From contig CACLTT010000005.1 in assembly GCA_902609885.1 (NCBI GenBank), positions 79,476 through 119,502 on the forward strand: a stretch of 40,027 nucleotides of DNA. The letters run 5' to 3'. The notes beneath the pieces are model-generated. The model did no database searches. It saw only the letters and a program-made list of their open reading frames with translations, and was not told where the DNA came from. The translations under genes and the position numbers were made by a program. Positions 33,502-40,027 of the stretch are shown here, in pieces; position 1 is the stretch's first letter, and each line of letters begins with the position of its first letter. Source of the DNA: an uncultured Candidatus Hydrogenedens sp. GTDB lineage: Bacteria; Desulfobacterota_D; UBA1144.

Positions 33502-35017
33502 GATTTAAATCTGAAAAGTTTATAATGCCCATTTTTGAGTATTCAAATTCTTCTAGCCTATTGCTTTTTAAATATATTTGATTTGATTCATAAAGTGGGA
33601 TAATGACATTTTCTTTGTGAATTAAAATTTCTTGCGCGTTATCATAATACTTAATTCTTTCTTTTTCATCTATTTCACTAGAGCTTTTACGAATTAATTC
33701 GTCATATACTTTATTACACCAGCCAGTTTCATTATTTCCACTTTTACAAGTAAATAAGTTCATAAAATTATGAGGATCTGGGTAGTCTGCTGCCCATCCT
33801 GCTCTAAACATATTTGGCCTATCACTATCCAATGCACTTAAATAAACTTTCCACTCTAATCCTTGGATATCCACATTAATTTTTAAGTTTTCTTTCCACA
33901 TGCTTTGAAGGACTTCTGCAATAAGCCTATTGTTTGGCGATTCTGGAAATAAAAATTTAATTTTAGTCTTTTTTAAGTTCTTACGATCAATAATTTCTTT
34001 TGCCTTTTTTGGATCATATAAATTATTATATTTTCTATTACCAATCATTCCTTTTGGAATCCAAGAATTTGTTGCATTTACAGTATTTTGAAGAATTGAT
34101 TCAAAAACCTCTTTATTGATAGAGAGCATAAAAGCTTTTCTTGTTTCTGGATCATCAAACGGTTTTTTATTAACATTAAAACCAATATAGTTATTCCTAA
34201 ATTGATAATTAGTATTGATCATTCCTTTAGATTTAAGATATGGTATTTCCAATAATGGTATTCCACCACCATCAAGTATATCCAGTTGTCCGTTTTCAAA
34301 CATAGCTAATGATGAAGTTGAATTTTCATTTATGATAATTTTAATTTTTTTTTCTAATTTGTCTTTGAAAGTCATGTAGCTATTATTTTTTCTATCTATC
34401 ATTTTATATGGCCCTAGCGTTACAAGGTTCTCTATTTTTATCCATGATTCTCCATGTAAATCTATTAGATCTTTTCTGATTGGAAATGTTGACATGAAGC
34501 TCATTAGACTTGGAAAATAGCTTTTTTTTGTTTTTAAATCAATTTCAATCGTATAATCATCAATAGCTCTTACACCAACTTGCATGAAATTTTTTATTTT
34601 TCCAGAATTATATTTTTTTGCATTTTCAATATCAAATAAAAAATAAGCATAGTCTGCTGCTGTTTTAGGATTCAATAATCTTTCCCACGAATCAGTAAAG
34701 TGATATGATTTTAACTCTACGTTGTCAGACCAGAGTATGCCTTTTTTTATTTTAAAAATTATTTGATTTTTTCCCTCAACAAAAAACCATTTCTCTGCTA
34801 AATTATTTTCAAGTTCTAGTTTATTATTTAGTCTAGTTAGTCCTCCCATAATATTATTTATAATTAGGAAAGATGAGCTATCAGTAGCAAGATTCCAATC
34901 CAAAGTTCCTGGTTCACTAGACATATTAATATTTATATATTCCATGTCATTAGCAATAGAATTGTCTGTGATAAAAAAAAATAAAAGTAAAAAGCAATAA
35001 AGTTTATATTTAAGAAT
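33491..35017 (-). CDS. Periplasmic peptide-binding protein of ABC type (OppA/SBP family 5), ATT start proposed
   Basis: Solute-binding protein with family 5 features: SSEPGTLDWNLATDSSS at the start of the mature part, LAEKWFFVEGKNQIIFKIKKGILWSD and MFRAGWAADYPDPHNFMNLFTC. The first ATG (34945) would give 484 residues without export signal. Reading upstream in frame gives MLKYKLYCFLLLFFFITDNS followed by IA and ND, a textbook signal peptide, whose only nearby initiator is ATT at 35017 (CTG at 35023 or 35032 are alternatives). I therefore extend it to 508 residues. It overlaps the stop of the biotin carrier gene (ATTCTTAA). No permease genes are present; it is the last gene of the pcc unit. Confidence 0.8.
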   Translation of the reverse strand: MLKYKLYCFLLLFFFITDNSIANDMEYININMSSEPGTLDWNLATDSSSFLIINNIMGGLTRLNNKLELENNLAEKWFFVEGKNQIIFKIKKGILWSDNVELKSYHFTDSWERLLNPKTAADYAYFLFDIENAKKYNSGKIKNFMQVGVRAIDDYTIEIDLKTKKSYFPSLMSFMSTFPIRKDLIDLHGESWIKIENLVTLGPYKMIDRKNNSYMTFKDKLEKKIKIIINENSTSSLAMFENGQLDILDGGGIPLLEIPYLKSKGMINTNYQFRNNYIGFNVNKKPFDDPETRKAFMLSINKEVFESILQNTVNATNSWIPKGMIGNRKYNNLYDPKKAKEIIDRKNLKKTKIKFLFPESPNNRLIAEVLQSMWKENLKINVDIQGLEWKVYLSALDSDRPNMFRAGWAADYPDPHNFMNLFTCKSGNNETGWCNKVYDELIRKSSSEIDEKERIKYYDNAQEILIHKENVIIPLYESNQIYLKSNRLEEFEYSKMGIINFSDLNLKN

Positions 35018-35516
35018 TTTCAGATTCTTCAGCCTCGACTGTAATTAAGTGAGCACCTAGATCAACAGTATCTCCATCTTTTACACTGACTTCAGTGATT
35101 TTTCCATCGATTGAACTTTTAAGCTCACTTTCCATTTTCATAGCTTCAACTATAATTAAGCCCTCACCTTCACCCACTATCTCCCCCACTGCTTTAAGGA
35201 CTTTTACTACCCTGCCTGGCATAGGGGCTGATATTTTATCAACACCTGATGCATTATCCAAAGAACTTTTATCTCGGGCGGAGGGTACTTCGAATGTAAA
35301 TAGATCACCCTTATAAAAAACCTCAATTAATTTACCTTCTTTTTTTAAAGCTATAGTACAAGTTTGACCATCTAAAATCATTGAATATAAATTAGAATCA
35401 ATTTTAACTAATTCTGCATTAAAGTTTTTTTCATTATTCTCAATTTTAAAAATTCCATTCTCATCAACTAAATCAAATTCTAGTAAATCTTTTCCAATTT
35501 TTAAATTATATTTCAT
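35010..35516 (-). CDS. Biotin carboxyl carrier subunit of acyl-CoA carboxylase
   Basis: A 168-residue protein: a variable beta-rich N-terminus (about 1-90), then a biotinyl domain with SAPMPGRVVKVLKAVGE and the biotinylation site EAMKMES (Lys127). It directly follows the biotin carboxylase by 11 bases. Having carrier and carboxylase on separate chains is typical of many bacterial propionyl-CoA carboxylases and decarboxylase-type complexes. Carries carboxybiotin between the carboxylase and the PccB carboxyltransferase. Confidence 0.9.
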   Translation of the reverse strand: MKYNLKIGKDLLEFDLVDENGIFKIENNEKNFNAELVKIDSNLYSMILDGQTCTIALKKEGKLIEVFYKGDLFTFEVPSARDKSSLDNASGVDKISAPMPGRVVKVLKAVGEIVGEGEGLIIVEAMKMESELKSSIDGKITEVSVKDGDTVDLGAHLITVEAEESENS

Positions 35517-35527
35517 AATATTAAATC

Positions 35528-37024
35528 CTAAAACATTGAATTTCTTGAAACACTAGACCTTCTTGCAATATATTTCCAGGGCGTAAATCTAGGGTCTCTA
35601 TCATTGCTTTGTGAATCTGTGGCGGTGTGTAAAGTAATTACTCCTGCTATAGACGATATCTCTAGGCTCTCTTTTGGGGTTTTAAGAAGTTCTTTATGTT
35701 TATCAATAAAACCAGTATCAAGCTTCCCTGCTATAAAGTCCTTTTCTGCCATAAGTCTATTTAAGAATCCCAAATTGGTTTTTAATCCTAAAACTATATA
35801 CTCATCCAGAGCTCTAGCCATTCTTTTTATGGCATCATTTCTGTCTTTACCCCATACAATAAGTTTTGAAAGCATAGGATCATAAAATGTTGTAACCTGA
35901 TAGCCATTAAAAAGGGATGAATCATCTCTTACTCCTGGACCTTGAGGAGATTTTGTATATACAGCTGTTCCAGGAGTTGGAATAAAATTATTTTCTGGAT
36001 CTTCAGCACAAATTCTGCATTCAATCGCATGACCATTTATTTCAACATCTTTCTGTTTGAAACTAAGTGGCTCTCCAGCAGAAACCTTAATCATTTCTTT
36101 AACAATATCGATTCCTGTAATCATTTCAGTTATAGGATGTTCAACCTGTACTCTAGTATTCATCTCTAAAAAATAAAAATTTTCTTTCTGATCCATAATA
36201 AACTCAACAGTTCCTGCTCCAACATAAGATACTTTTTTTGCAAGTTTTACAGCTATATCACCCATAATCTCTCTAGTTTTTTTACTCACGCCAGGTGATG
36301 GTGCTTCCTCAACAACTTTTTGGTGTCTTCTTTGGATAGAACATTCTCTTTCAAATAAATGGACAACATTACCTTTTTTATCACCAATTACTTGAATTTC
36401 AATATGTCTGGGTTCTTGAATAAATCTTTCTATAAAAACTGCATCATTATTGAAAGCAGATTTAGCTTCACTTTTTGCCATTTTTAATGAATTTTCAAAG
36501 TCAGACATTTTATGTACTAATCTCATTCCTTTACCGCCACCACCGGCAGATGCTTTTATCATTAACGGAAATCCAATTTCTTTAGCTACTGAAACAGCCT
36601 CTTCATCTTGTACTTCGCCTTCTGTTCCAGGCACTAAAGGTACTTTTGCAGATTTAGCTATCTCACGTGAAGTTATTTTATCGCCCATAAGTCTTATTGC
36701 TTCCGCACTTGGACCTATGAAATCAATTTTATTTTTTATACAATTTTCTGCAAATTCTGCATTTTCTGAGAGAAATCCATAGCCGGGATGTATACCATCA
36801 CACTTAGCTTTTTTTGCAACTTTTATAATATTTTCTCCAATCAAATAACTTTCGCTAGGAAGAGGTCCTCCAATATTATATGCCTCATCTGCCATGTTTA
36901 CATGTAAAGAACTTTTGTCGGCATCAGAATAAACTGCTACAGTTTTAATGTTCAACTCTTTACATGCCCTAATAACTCTTATCGCTATTTCGCCACGATT
37001 TGCGACCAAAATTTTCTTATACAT
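35528..37024 (-). CDS. pccA: Biotin carboxylase subunit, probable propionyl-CoA carboxylase alpha
   Basis: ATP-grasp carboxylase of 498 residues that loads CO2 onto biotin. KILVANRGEIAIRVIRAC starts the protein; KASAGGGGKGMRLV is the glycine-rich ATP loop; EMNTRVQVEHPITEMITGID is the catalytic stretch. The biotinyl domain is absent and is supplied by the next gene. It starts 14 bases after pccB, with GAGG before the ATG. Partner choice (propionyl-CoA rather than acetyl-CoA) is inferred from the PccB-type beta subunit next to it and the mutase at 19.7 kb. Confidence 0.9.
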   Translation of the reverse strand: MYKKILVANRGEIAIRVIRACKELNIKTVAVYSDADKSSLHVNMADEAYNIGGPLPSESYLIGENIIKVAKKAKCDGIHPGYGFLSENAEFAENCIKNKIDFIGPSAEAIRLMGDKITSREIAKSAKVPLVPGTEGEVQDEEAVSVAKEIGFPLMIKASAGGGGKGMRLVHKMSDFENSLKMAKSEAKSAFNNDAVFIERFIQEPRHIEIQVIGDKKGNVVHLFERECSIQRRHQKVVEEAPSPGVSKKTREIMGDIAVKLAKKVSYVGAGTVEFIMDQKENFYFLEMNTRVQVEHPITEMITGIDIVKEMIKVSAGEPLSFKQKDVEINGHAIECRICAEDPENNFIPTPGTAVYTKSPQGPGVRDDSSLFNGYQVTTFYDPMLSKLIVWGKDRNDAIKRMARALDEYIVLGLKTNLGFLNRLMAEKDFIAGKLDTGFIDKHKELLKTPKESLEISSIAGVITLHTATDSQSNDRDPRFTPWKYIARRSSVSRNSMF

Positions 37025-37038
37025 ATTTACCTCATAAT

Positions 37039-38601
37039 TTATAAAGGGATTAATCCATGTTTTTTAGGTGGATTATTTTGCCTCTTCCCTTCAAGCATTT
37101 CAAAAGAATTTGCAACTCTTACCCTGGTATCTTCGGGTTTTATTACTTCATCGATGTATCCAAGATTTGCAGCTCTATATGGATTAGCAAAAAGATCTTT
37201 ATATTCTTGAACAAGACGAGCTTTTTCCGCTACTGGATCATCAGCATTTTGAATTTCTCTTTTGTTAACAATATTAACGGCACCATCAGGACCCATTACA
37301 GCAATTTCTGCTGTAGGGAATGCCAAATTGATATCGCCTCTTAAATGTTTAGAGGACATAACATCATAAGCGCCGCCATAAGCCTTTCTTGTAATAACTG
37401 TTACCCTTGGGACTGTTGCTTCACAATAGGCATACAAAAGTTTTGCACCATGCAAAATGATTCCATTTAATTCTTGGTCAACCCCTGGTAGAAAGCCTGG
37501 AACATCTACTAAAGTTAAAAGTGGAATATTAAAGCAATCACAGAATCTAACAAACCTAGCACCTTTAATTGATGATTTAATATCTAAAACTCCTGCTAAA
37601 ACATTTGGCTGATTACCGACAACTCCAATAGTTTTTCCATTTATTCTTGCAAAGCCAATAACTATATTTTTTGCATAATTTTCTGCTACTTCAAAAAAAT
37701 ACTCATTATCTACGATATTAGAAATAACTTCTTTCATGTCATAAGGTTTGTTAGGATTTGTAGGAACGATATCTCCAAGTTTATCAACTTTTCTGTCTAT
37801 AGGATCATCACATTTAATTTGAGGAGGATCTTCCATATTATTTAAGGGTAAAAATGTAAAAAGTTCTCTTAATAGAGACAAACAGTCTTCATCGTTCTCA
37901 GCTGCAAATTGTGCTACACCACTTTCTGAAGTATGGACTACTGCACCGCCTAGTTCTTCAGATGTAACTTCTTCGTTTGTTACAGTCTTAACTACGTCAG
38001 GTCCAGTAATAAACATATAACTTGTATTCTTAACCATTGCTATAAAATCTGTCATAGCAGGTGAATATACTGCACCCCCAGCACTCGGTCCCATAATTGC
38101 AGAAATTTGGGGAATAACACCAGAAGATTGAACATTCCTTAAAAATATTTCAGCATAGCCAGCTAGGCCACGAACACCTTCTTGAATTCTTGCGCCACCT
38201 GAATCGCTAAGCCCAATTACAGGACAACCGACTTGCATAGCCATATCCATTATTTTTGTAATTTTTCTAGCATGTGCCAAGCCCAGAGCACCACCAAAGA
38301 TTGTGAAATCTTGAGCGTACACAAAAACTTGCCTACCATCAATCTTTCCATATCCTGTTACAACACCATCACCTAGGAATTTTGTTTTTTCCATACCAAA
38401 ATTATAATTTTGATGTTCAACAAATTTATCTAGTTCAACGAAAGTCGAATTATCAAGAAGCAAATTAATTCTTTCCCTTGCTGTTAATTTTCCTTGTTTA
38501 TGTTGTTTTTCAACCCTAGTCTCACCACCTGCTTCCTCTGCTTTAGATAATTTATCTTCAAGAAACTTAATCTTTTCTTCCATTGTAATTTCTACACTCA
38601 T
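37039..38601 (-). CDS. pccB: Propionyl-CoA carboxylase beta subunit (carboxyltransferase)
   Basis: Transfers the carboxyl group from biotin to propionyl-CoA, giving methylmalonyl-CoA. A 520-residue crotonase-fold double domain: N-terminal [13 protein letters not shown], the acyl-CoA oxyanion loops SGGARIQEG and [12 protein letters not shown], and the C-terminal biotin-side [11 protein letters not shown] and [13 protein letters not shown]. In PccB relatives an Asp at the substrate pocket favours propionyl-CoA, but I did not place it with certainty. First gene of a pccB-pccA-carrier-binding-protein unit, with GAGG seven bases before the ATG. Confidence 0.92.
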   Translation of the reverse strand: MSVEITMEEKIKFLEDKLSKAEEAGGETRVEKQHKQGKLTARERINLLLDNSTFVELDKFVEHQNYNFGMEKTKFLGDGVVTGYGKIDGRQVFVYAQDFTIFGGALGLAHARKITKIMDMAMQVGCPVIGLSDSGGARIQEGVRGLAGYAEIFLRNVQSSGVIPQISAIMGPSAGGAVYSPAMTDFIAMVKNTSYMFITGPDVVKTVTNEEVTSEELGGAVVHTSESGVAQFAAENDEDCLSLLRELFTFLPLNNMEDPPQIKCDDPIDRKVDKLGDIVPTNPNKPYDMKEVISNIVDNEYFFEVAENYAKNIVIGFARINGKTIGVVGNQPNVLAGVLDIKSSIKGARFVRFCDCFNIPLLTLVDVPGFLPGVDQELNGIILHGAKLLYAYCEATVPRVTVITRKAYGGAYDVMSSKHLRGDINLAFPTAEIAVMGPDGAVNIVNKREIQNADDPVAEKARLVQEYKDLFANPYRAANLGYIDEVIKPEDTRVRVANSFEMLEGKRQNNPPKKHGLIPL

Positions 38602-38643
38602 AAGAAACCTCTATATTTAATATATAATTCAACTTATTATTAT

Positions 38644-38669
38644 AAAAAAACGATTATAAAAATATAATC
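38644..38669 (-). terminator. Rho-independent terminator after coaE
   Basis: On the minus strand the stem GATTATA-TTTT-TATAATC (38652-38669) is followed by GTTTTTTT (38644-38651). The stem is weak because it is A-T rich, but the T run is long. It begins at the coaE stop codon and separates gltX-coaE from the pcc unit. Confidence 0.65.
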
Positions 38670-39280
38670 TAATGTGATATTTTTTCTAGTATTGAATTTA
38701 ATTTGTTTTTGAAATCATATATTTTCTCGTTATTGTTAACAACATAATCAAAGTCTTTGGTATGGATATTTGTATTCTTTTGAGCCTCCAAAATATTAAA
38801 TATCTCACTAGTGGACATCCCATCTCTTCTAGAAACACGCCTTATAATCTCGTTCTTTTTCGATTTAATAAGTATTATTTTATCCAGATATTTGCCCATT
38901 TTTGTTTTTTTTGCAATTAGTGCACCTTCAAAGAAAATTATTTTATCTTTTTTGTTTATATGAAATTTTACATATTCTTTAACTTTACTGAAAATTTCAG
39001 GGTGAACTATAGAATTATATTTCTCTCTTATTTTATTATCTTTAAAAATAATTTTTTTTATTTTATTTCTGTTAAGATTTTTATTTTTATATAAAATATT
39101 TGACCCAAATAATTTTACAATTTTTTTATAACATTTTTCACCTGGAGACATAATTTCATACGATATGTTATCTAAATCATAAGCAGGATATTTTTTATGT
39201 TTAAAAAATTTGATTGCCAAGCTCTTTCCACTTCCTATATTCCCAGATATTCCGATCTTTAATATATTATATTTTCTCAA
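38669..39280 (-). CDS. coaE: Dephospho-CoA kinase
   Basis: Last step of coenzyme A synthesis. P-loop GNIGSGKS at residues 13-20, followed by PAYDLDNISYEIM (the substrate Asp region), and EGALIAKK. Length is 203 residues. The start is TTG within TTGA, overlapping the gltX stop by four bases; no ATG or GTG occurs before the P-loop. It supplies CoA used by the neighbouring carboxylase, but adjacency alone does not prove a functional link. Confidence 0.92.
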   Translation of the reverse strand: MRKYNILKIGISGNIGSGKSLAIKFFKHKKYPAYDLDNISYEIMSPGEKCYKKIVKLFGSNILYKNKNLNRNKIKKIIFKDNKIREKYNSIVHPEIFSKVKEYVKFHINKKDKIIFFEGALIAKKTKMGKYLDKIILIKSKKNEIIRRVSRRDGMSTSEIFNILEAQKNTNIHTKDFDYVVNNNEKIYDFKNKLNSILEKISH

Positions 39281-40027
39281 AAGCAGCTTTCCTCAATTCT
39301 TTCTTTAATTATTTCGGTCCCTAATAAATCAAGTATCTCGAATATGCCAGGTGACGACTTGGTGCCTGTTAAAATTATTCTTAACGGAAAAGCTAGTTCT
39401 TTCATTCTAAGTTTGTTTTCTGTTAAAAAGTTATTAAAACATTTTTTAATTTCGTCGTGAGTGTTAGGATTAACTTTTATATAGTAGTTTGAAAAATTTT
39501 TAAGAATTAATTTCTGTTCATTATTAATTAGTTTAATCAAATTTTGATCTACTTTAATTTTTCTTGATTCACAAAATAATAGACTTTCTTTTAACTGGAC
39601 CAAATTTGATGATTTATTTTTTGCTATATCTAATGCTTTATTAGAATCTATTTCAGGGATAAATTTAATATCTAATTCGGAAAGTAATAAATCGTTACTT
39701 TGTTTTTTAATTTGACTGCTATTAACCCATGAAAATTTCTCAATATCAAATACAGCAGGAGACTTATTTAAATTGTCTAGCGAAAAGAATTCCTTCATTT
39801 CGTTCATTGAAAATATTTCCTGATCTCCATATGACCAGCCCAATCTCGCAAGGTAATTAATAATTGAAATTGGTAAAAAACCTTTTTCTCGAAAATTATT
39901 TACAGACTCAGCTCCATGTCTTTTACTAAGCTTGGTTTTATCACTACCTAATATCATTGAAACATGTGTAAACTCAGGTTGATGATTTGATAAAGCATTA
40001 AATATTAATATTTGTTTAGGTGTATTT
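39277..40027 (-). CDS. gltX: Glutamyl-tRNA synthetase, C-terminal part (5' end off window)
   Basis: The frame is open to the right edge and begins with NTPKQILIFNALSNHQPEFT, typical of the GltX catalytic domain, so the ATG at 39957 is internal. The class I signature is KLSKRHG, followed by LPISIINYLARLGWSYGDQE and the anticodon-binding helical domain. About 250 residues are visible; the family has about 470. Whether it is a discriminating or non-discriminating form cannot be told from this part. Downstream coaE overlaps by four bases. Confidence 0.95.
   Translation of the reverse strand, partial: NTPKQILIFNALSNHQPEFTHVSMILGSDKTKLSKRHGAESVNNFREKGFLPISIINYLARLGWSYGDQEIFSMNEMKEFFSLDNLNKSPAVFDIEKFSWVNSSQIKKQSNDLLLSELDIKFIPEIDSNKALDIAKNKSSNLVQLKESLLFCESRKIKVDQNLIKLINNEQKLILKNFSNYYIKVNPNTHDEIKKCFNNFLTENKLRMKELAFPLRIILTGTKSSPGIFEILDLLGTEIIKERIEESCF

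Noticed and set aside
39277-39957. A complete short GluRS-like gene starting at ATG 39957
   Set aside because: The frame upstream of that ATG reads conserved gltX sequence to the window edge, so it is the end of a full-length synthetase, not a short paralogue.
1-40027. CRISPR arrays, insertion sequences, prophage, toxin-antitoxin or defence genes
   Set aside because: No direct-repeat arrays, transposase, integrase or terminal repeats were seen; nearly all genes are ordinary metabolism or cofactor genes.

Overview
The window is a gene-dense, AT-rich stretch (about 30% G+C by eye) from a Gram-negative bacterium. A TonB-dependent outer-membrane receptor with a signal peptide, the F1Fo ATP synthase parts and the MEP-pathway gene ispE point that way. 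The split ATP-synthase locus (atpZ-atpI-atpB-atpE without atpF or the F1 genes), the F420 genes and the very tight packing would fit an uncultured, streamlined marine proteobacterial or deltaproteobacterial-like lineage. That assignment is an inference, and no taxonomic marker here settles it. Both ends of the window cut genes: a DUF1152-type protein at the left and glutamyl-tRNA synthetase (gltX) at the right.

Layout. 1-8 kb: DUF1152 protein, AEC-type permease, DoxX membrane protein, fabH-pgi, an unknown protein, a 69-residue membrane protein, and a cobalamin unit (riboswitch, btuB, BtuF-like protein). 8-13 kb: an F420 operon cofD-cofE-cofG-cofH read divergently from the cobalamin unit, then cysE and, convergently, argC. 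14-18 kb: central carbon genes gap-pgk-fbaB facing cvpA-fbp. 18.7-24 kb: polyprenyl synthase with the methylmalonyl-CoA mutase large subunit, rimI, queC-queE and thyX. 24-27 kb: a degenerate acyl-CoA-synthetase-like protein, cca and a quinone-oxidoreductase-like gene. 27.3-31 kb: hemL-atpZ-atpI-atpB-atpE, read divergently from ispE. 31-33.5 kb: tRNA-Gln, a sigma-70 factor and a luciferase-like (LLM) oxidoreductase. 33.5-40 kb: gltX-coaE, then pccB, a biotin carboxylase, a biotin carrier and a periplasmic peptide-binding protein.

How the genes fit together. Propionyl-CoA carboxylase (35-38.6 kb) and the B12-dependent mutase (19.7 kb) form the propionyl-CoA to succinyl-CoA route, and the riboswitch-controlled btuB would supply its B12. 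The cof operon makes the deazaflavin F420, and the LLM-family protein at 32.4 kb is a candidate user of it. gap, pgk, fbaB, fbp and pgi form a nearly contiguous gluconeogenic/glycolytic set. tRNA-Gln has no encoded CCA end, so it depends on the cca gene in the same window.

The most unusual signals are in gene starts and shared control regions rather than a classical defence or mobile system. At least seven genes have a -10-like hexamer exactly six bases before the ATG and no Shine-Dalgarno sequence, which suggests leaderless mRNAs. One divergent pair (rimI/queC) shares a single 8-bp palindromic -10 box placed symmetrically. The cofD start codon lies inside the -35 element of the btuB riboswitch promoter. 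Two genes (atpZ and the peptide-binding protein) appear to start at ATT, overlapping the stop codon of the preceding gene. I saw no CRISPR array, insertion sequence, prophage, toxin-antitoxin pair or integrase. No stretch over 300 bases lacks a gene; the longest gap, 7817-8087, holds the riboswitch.
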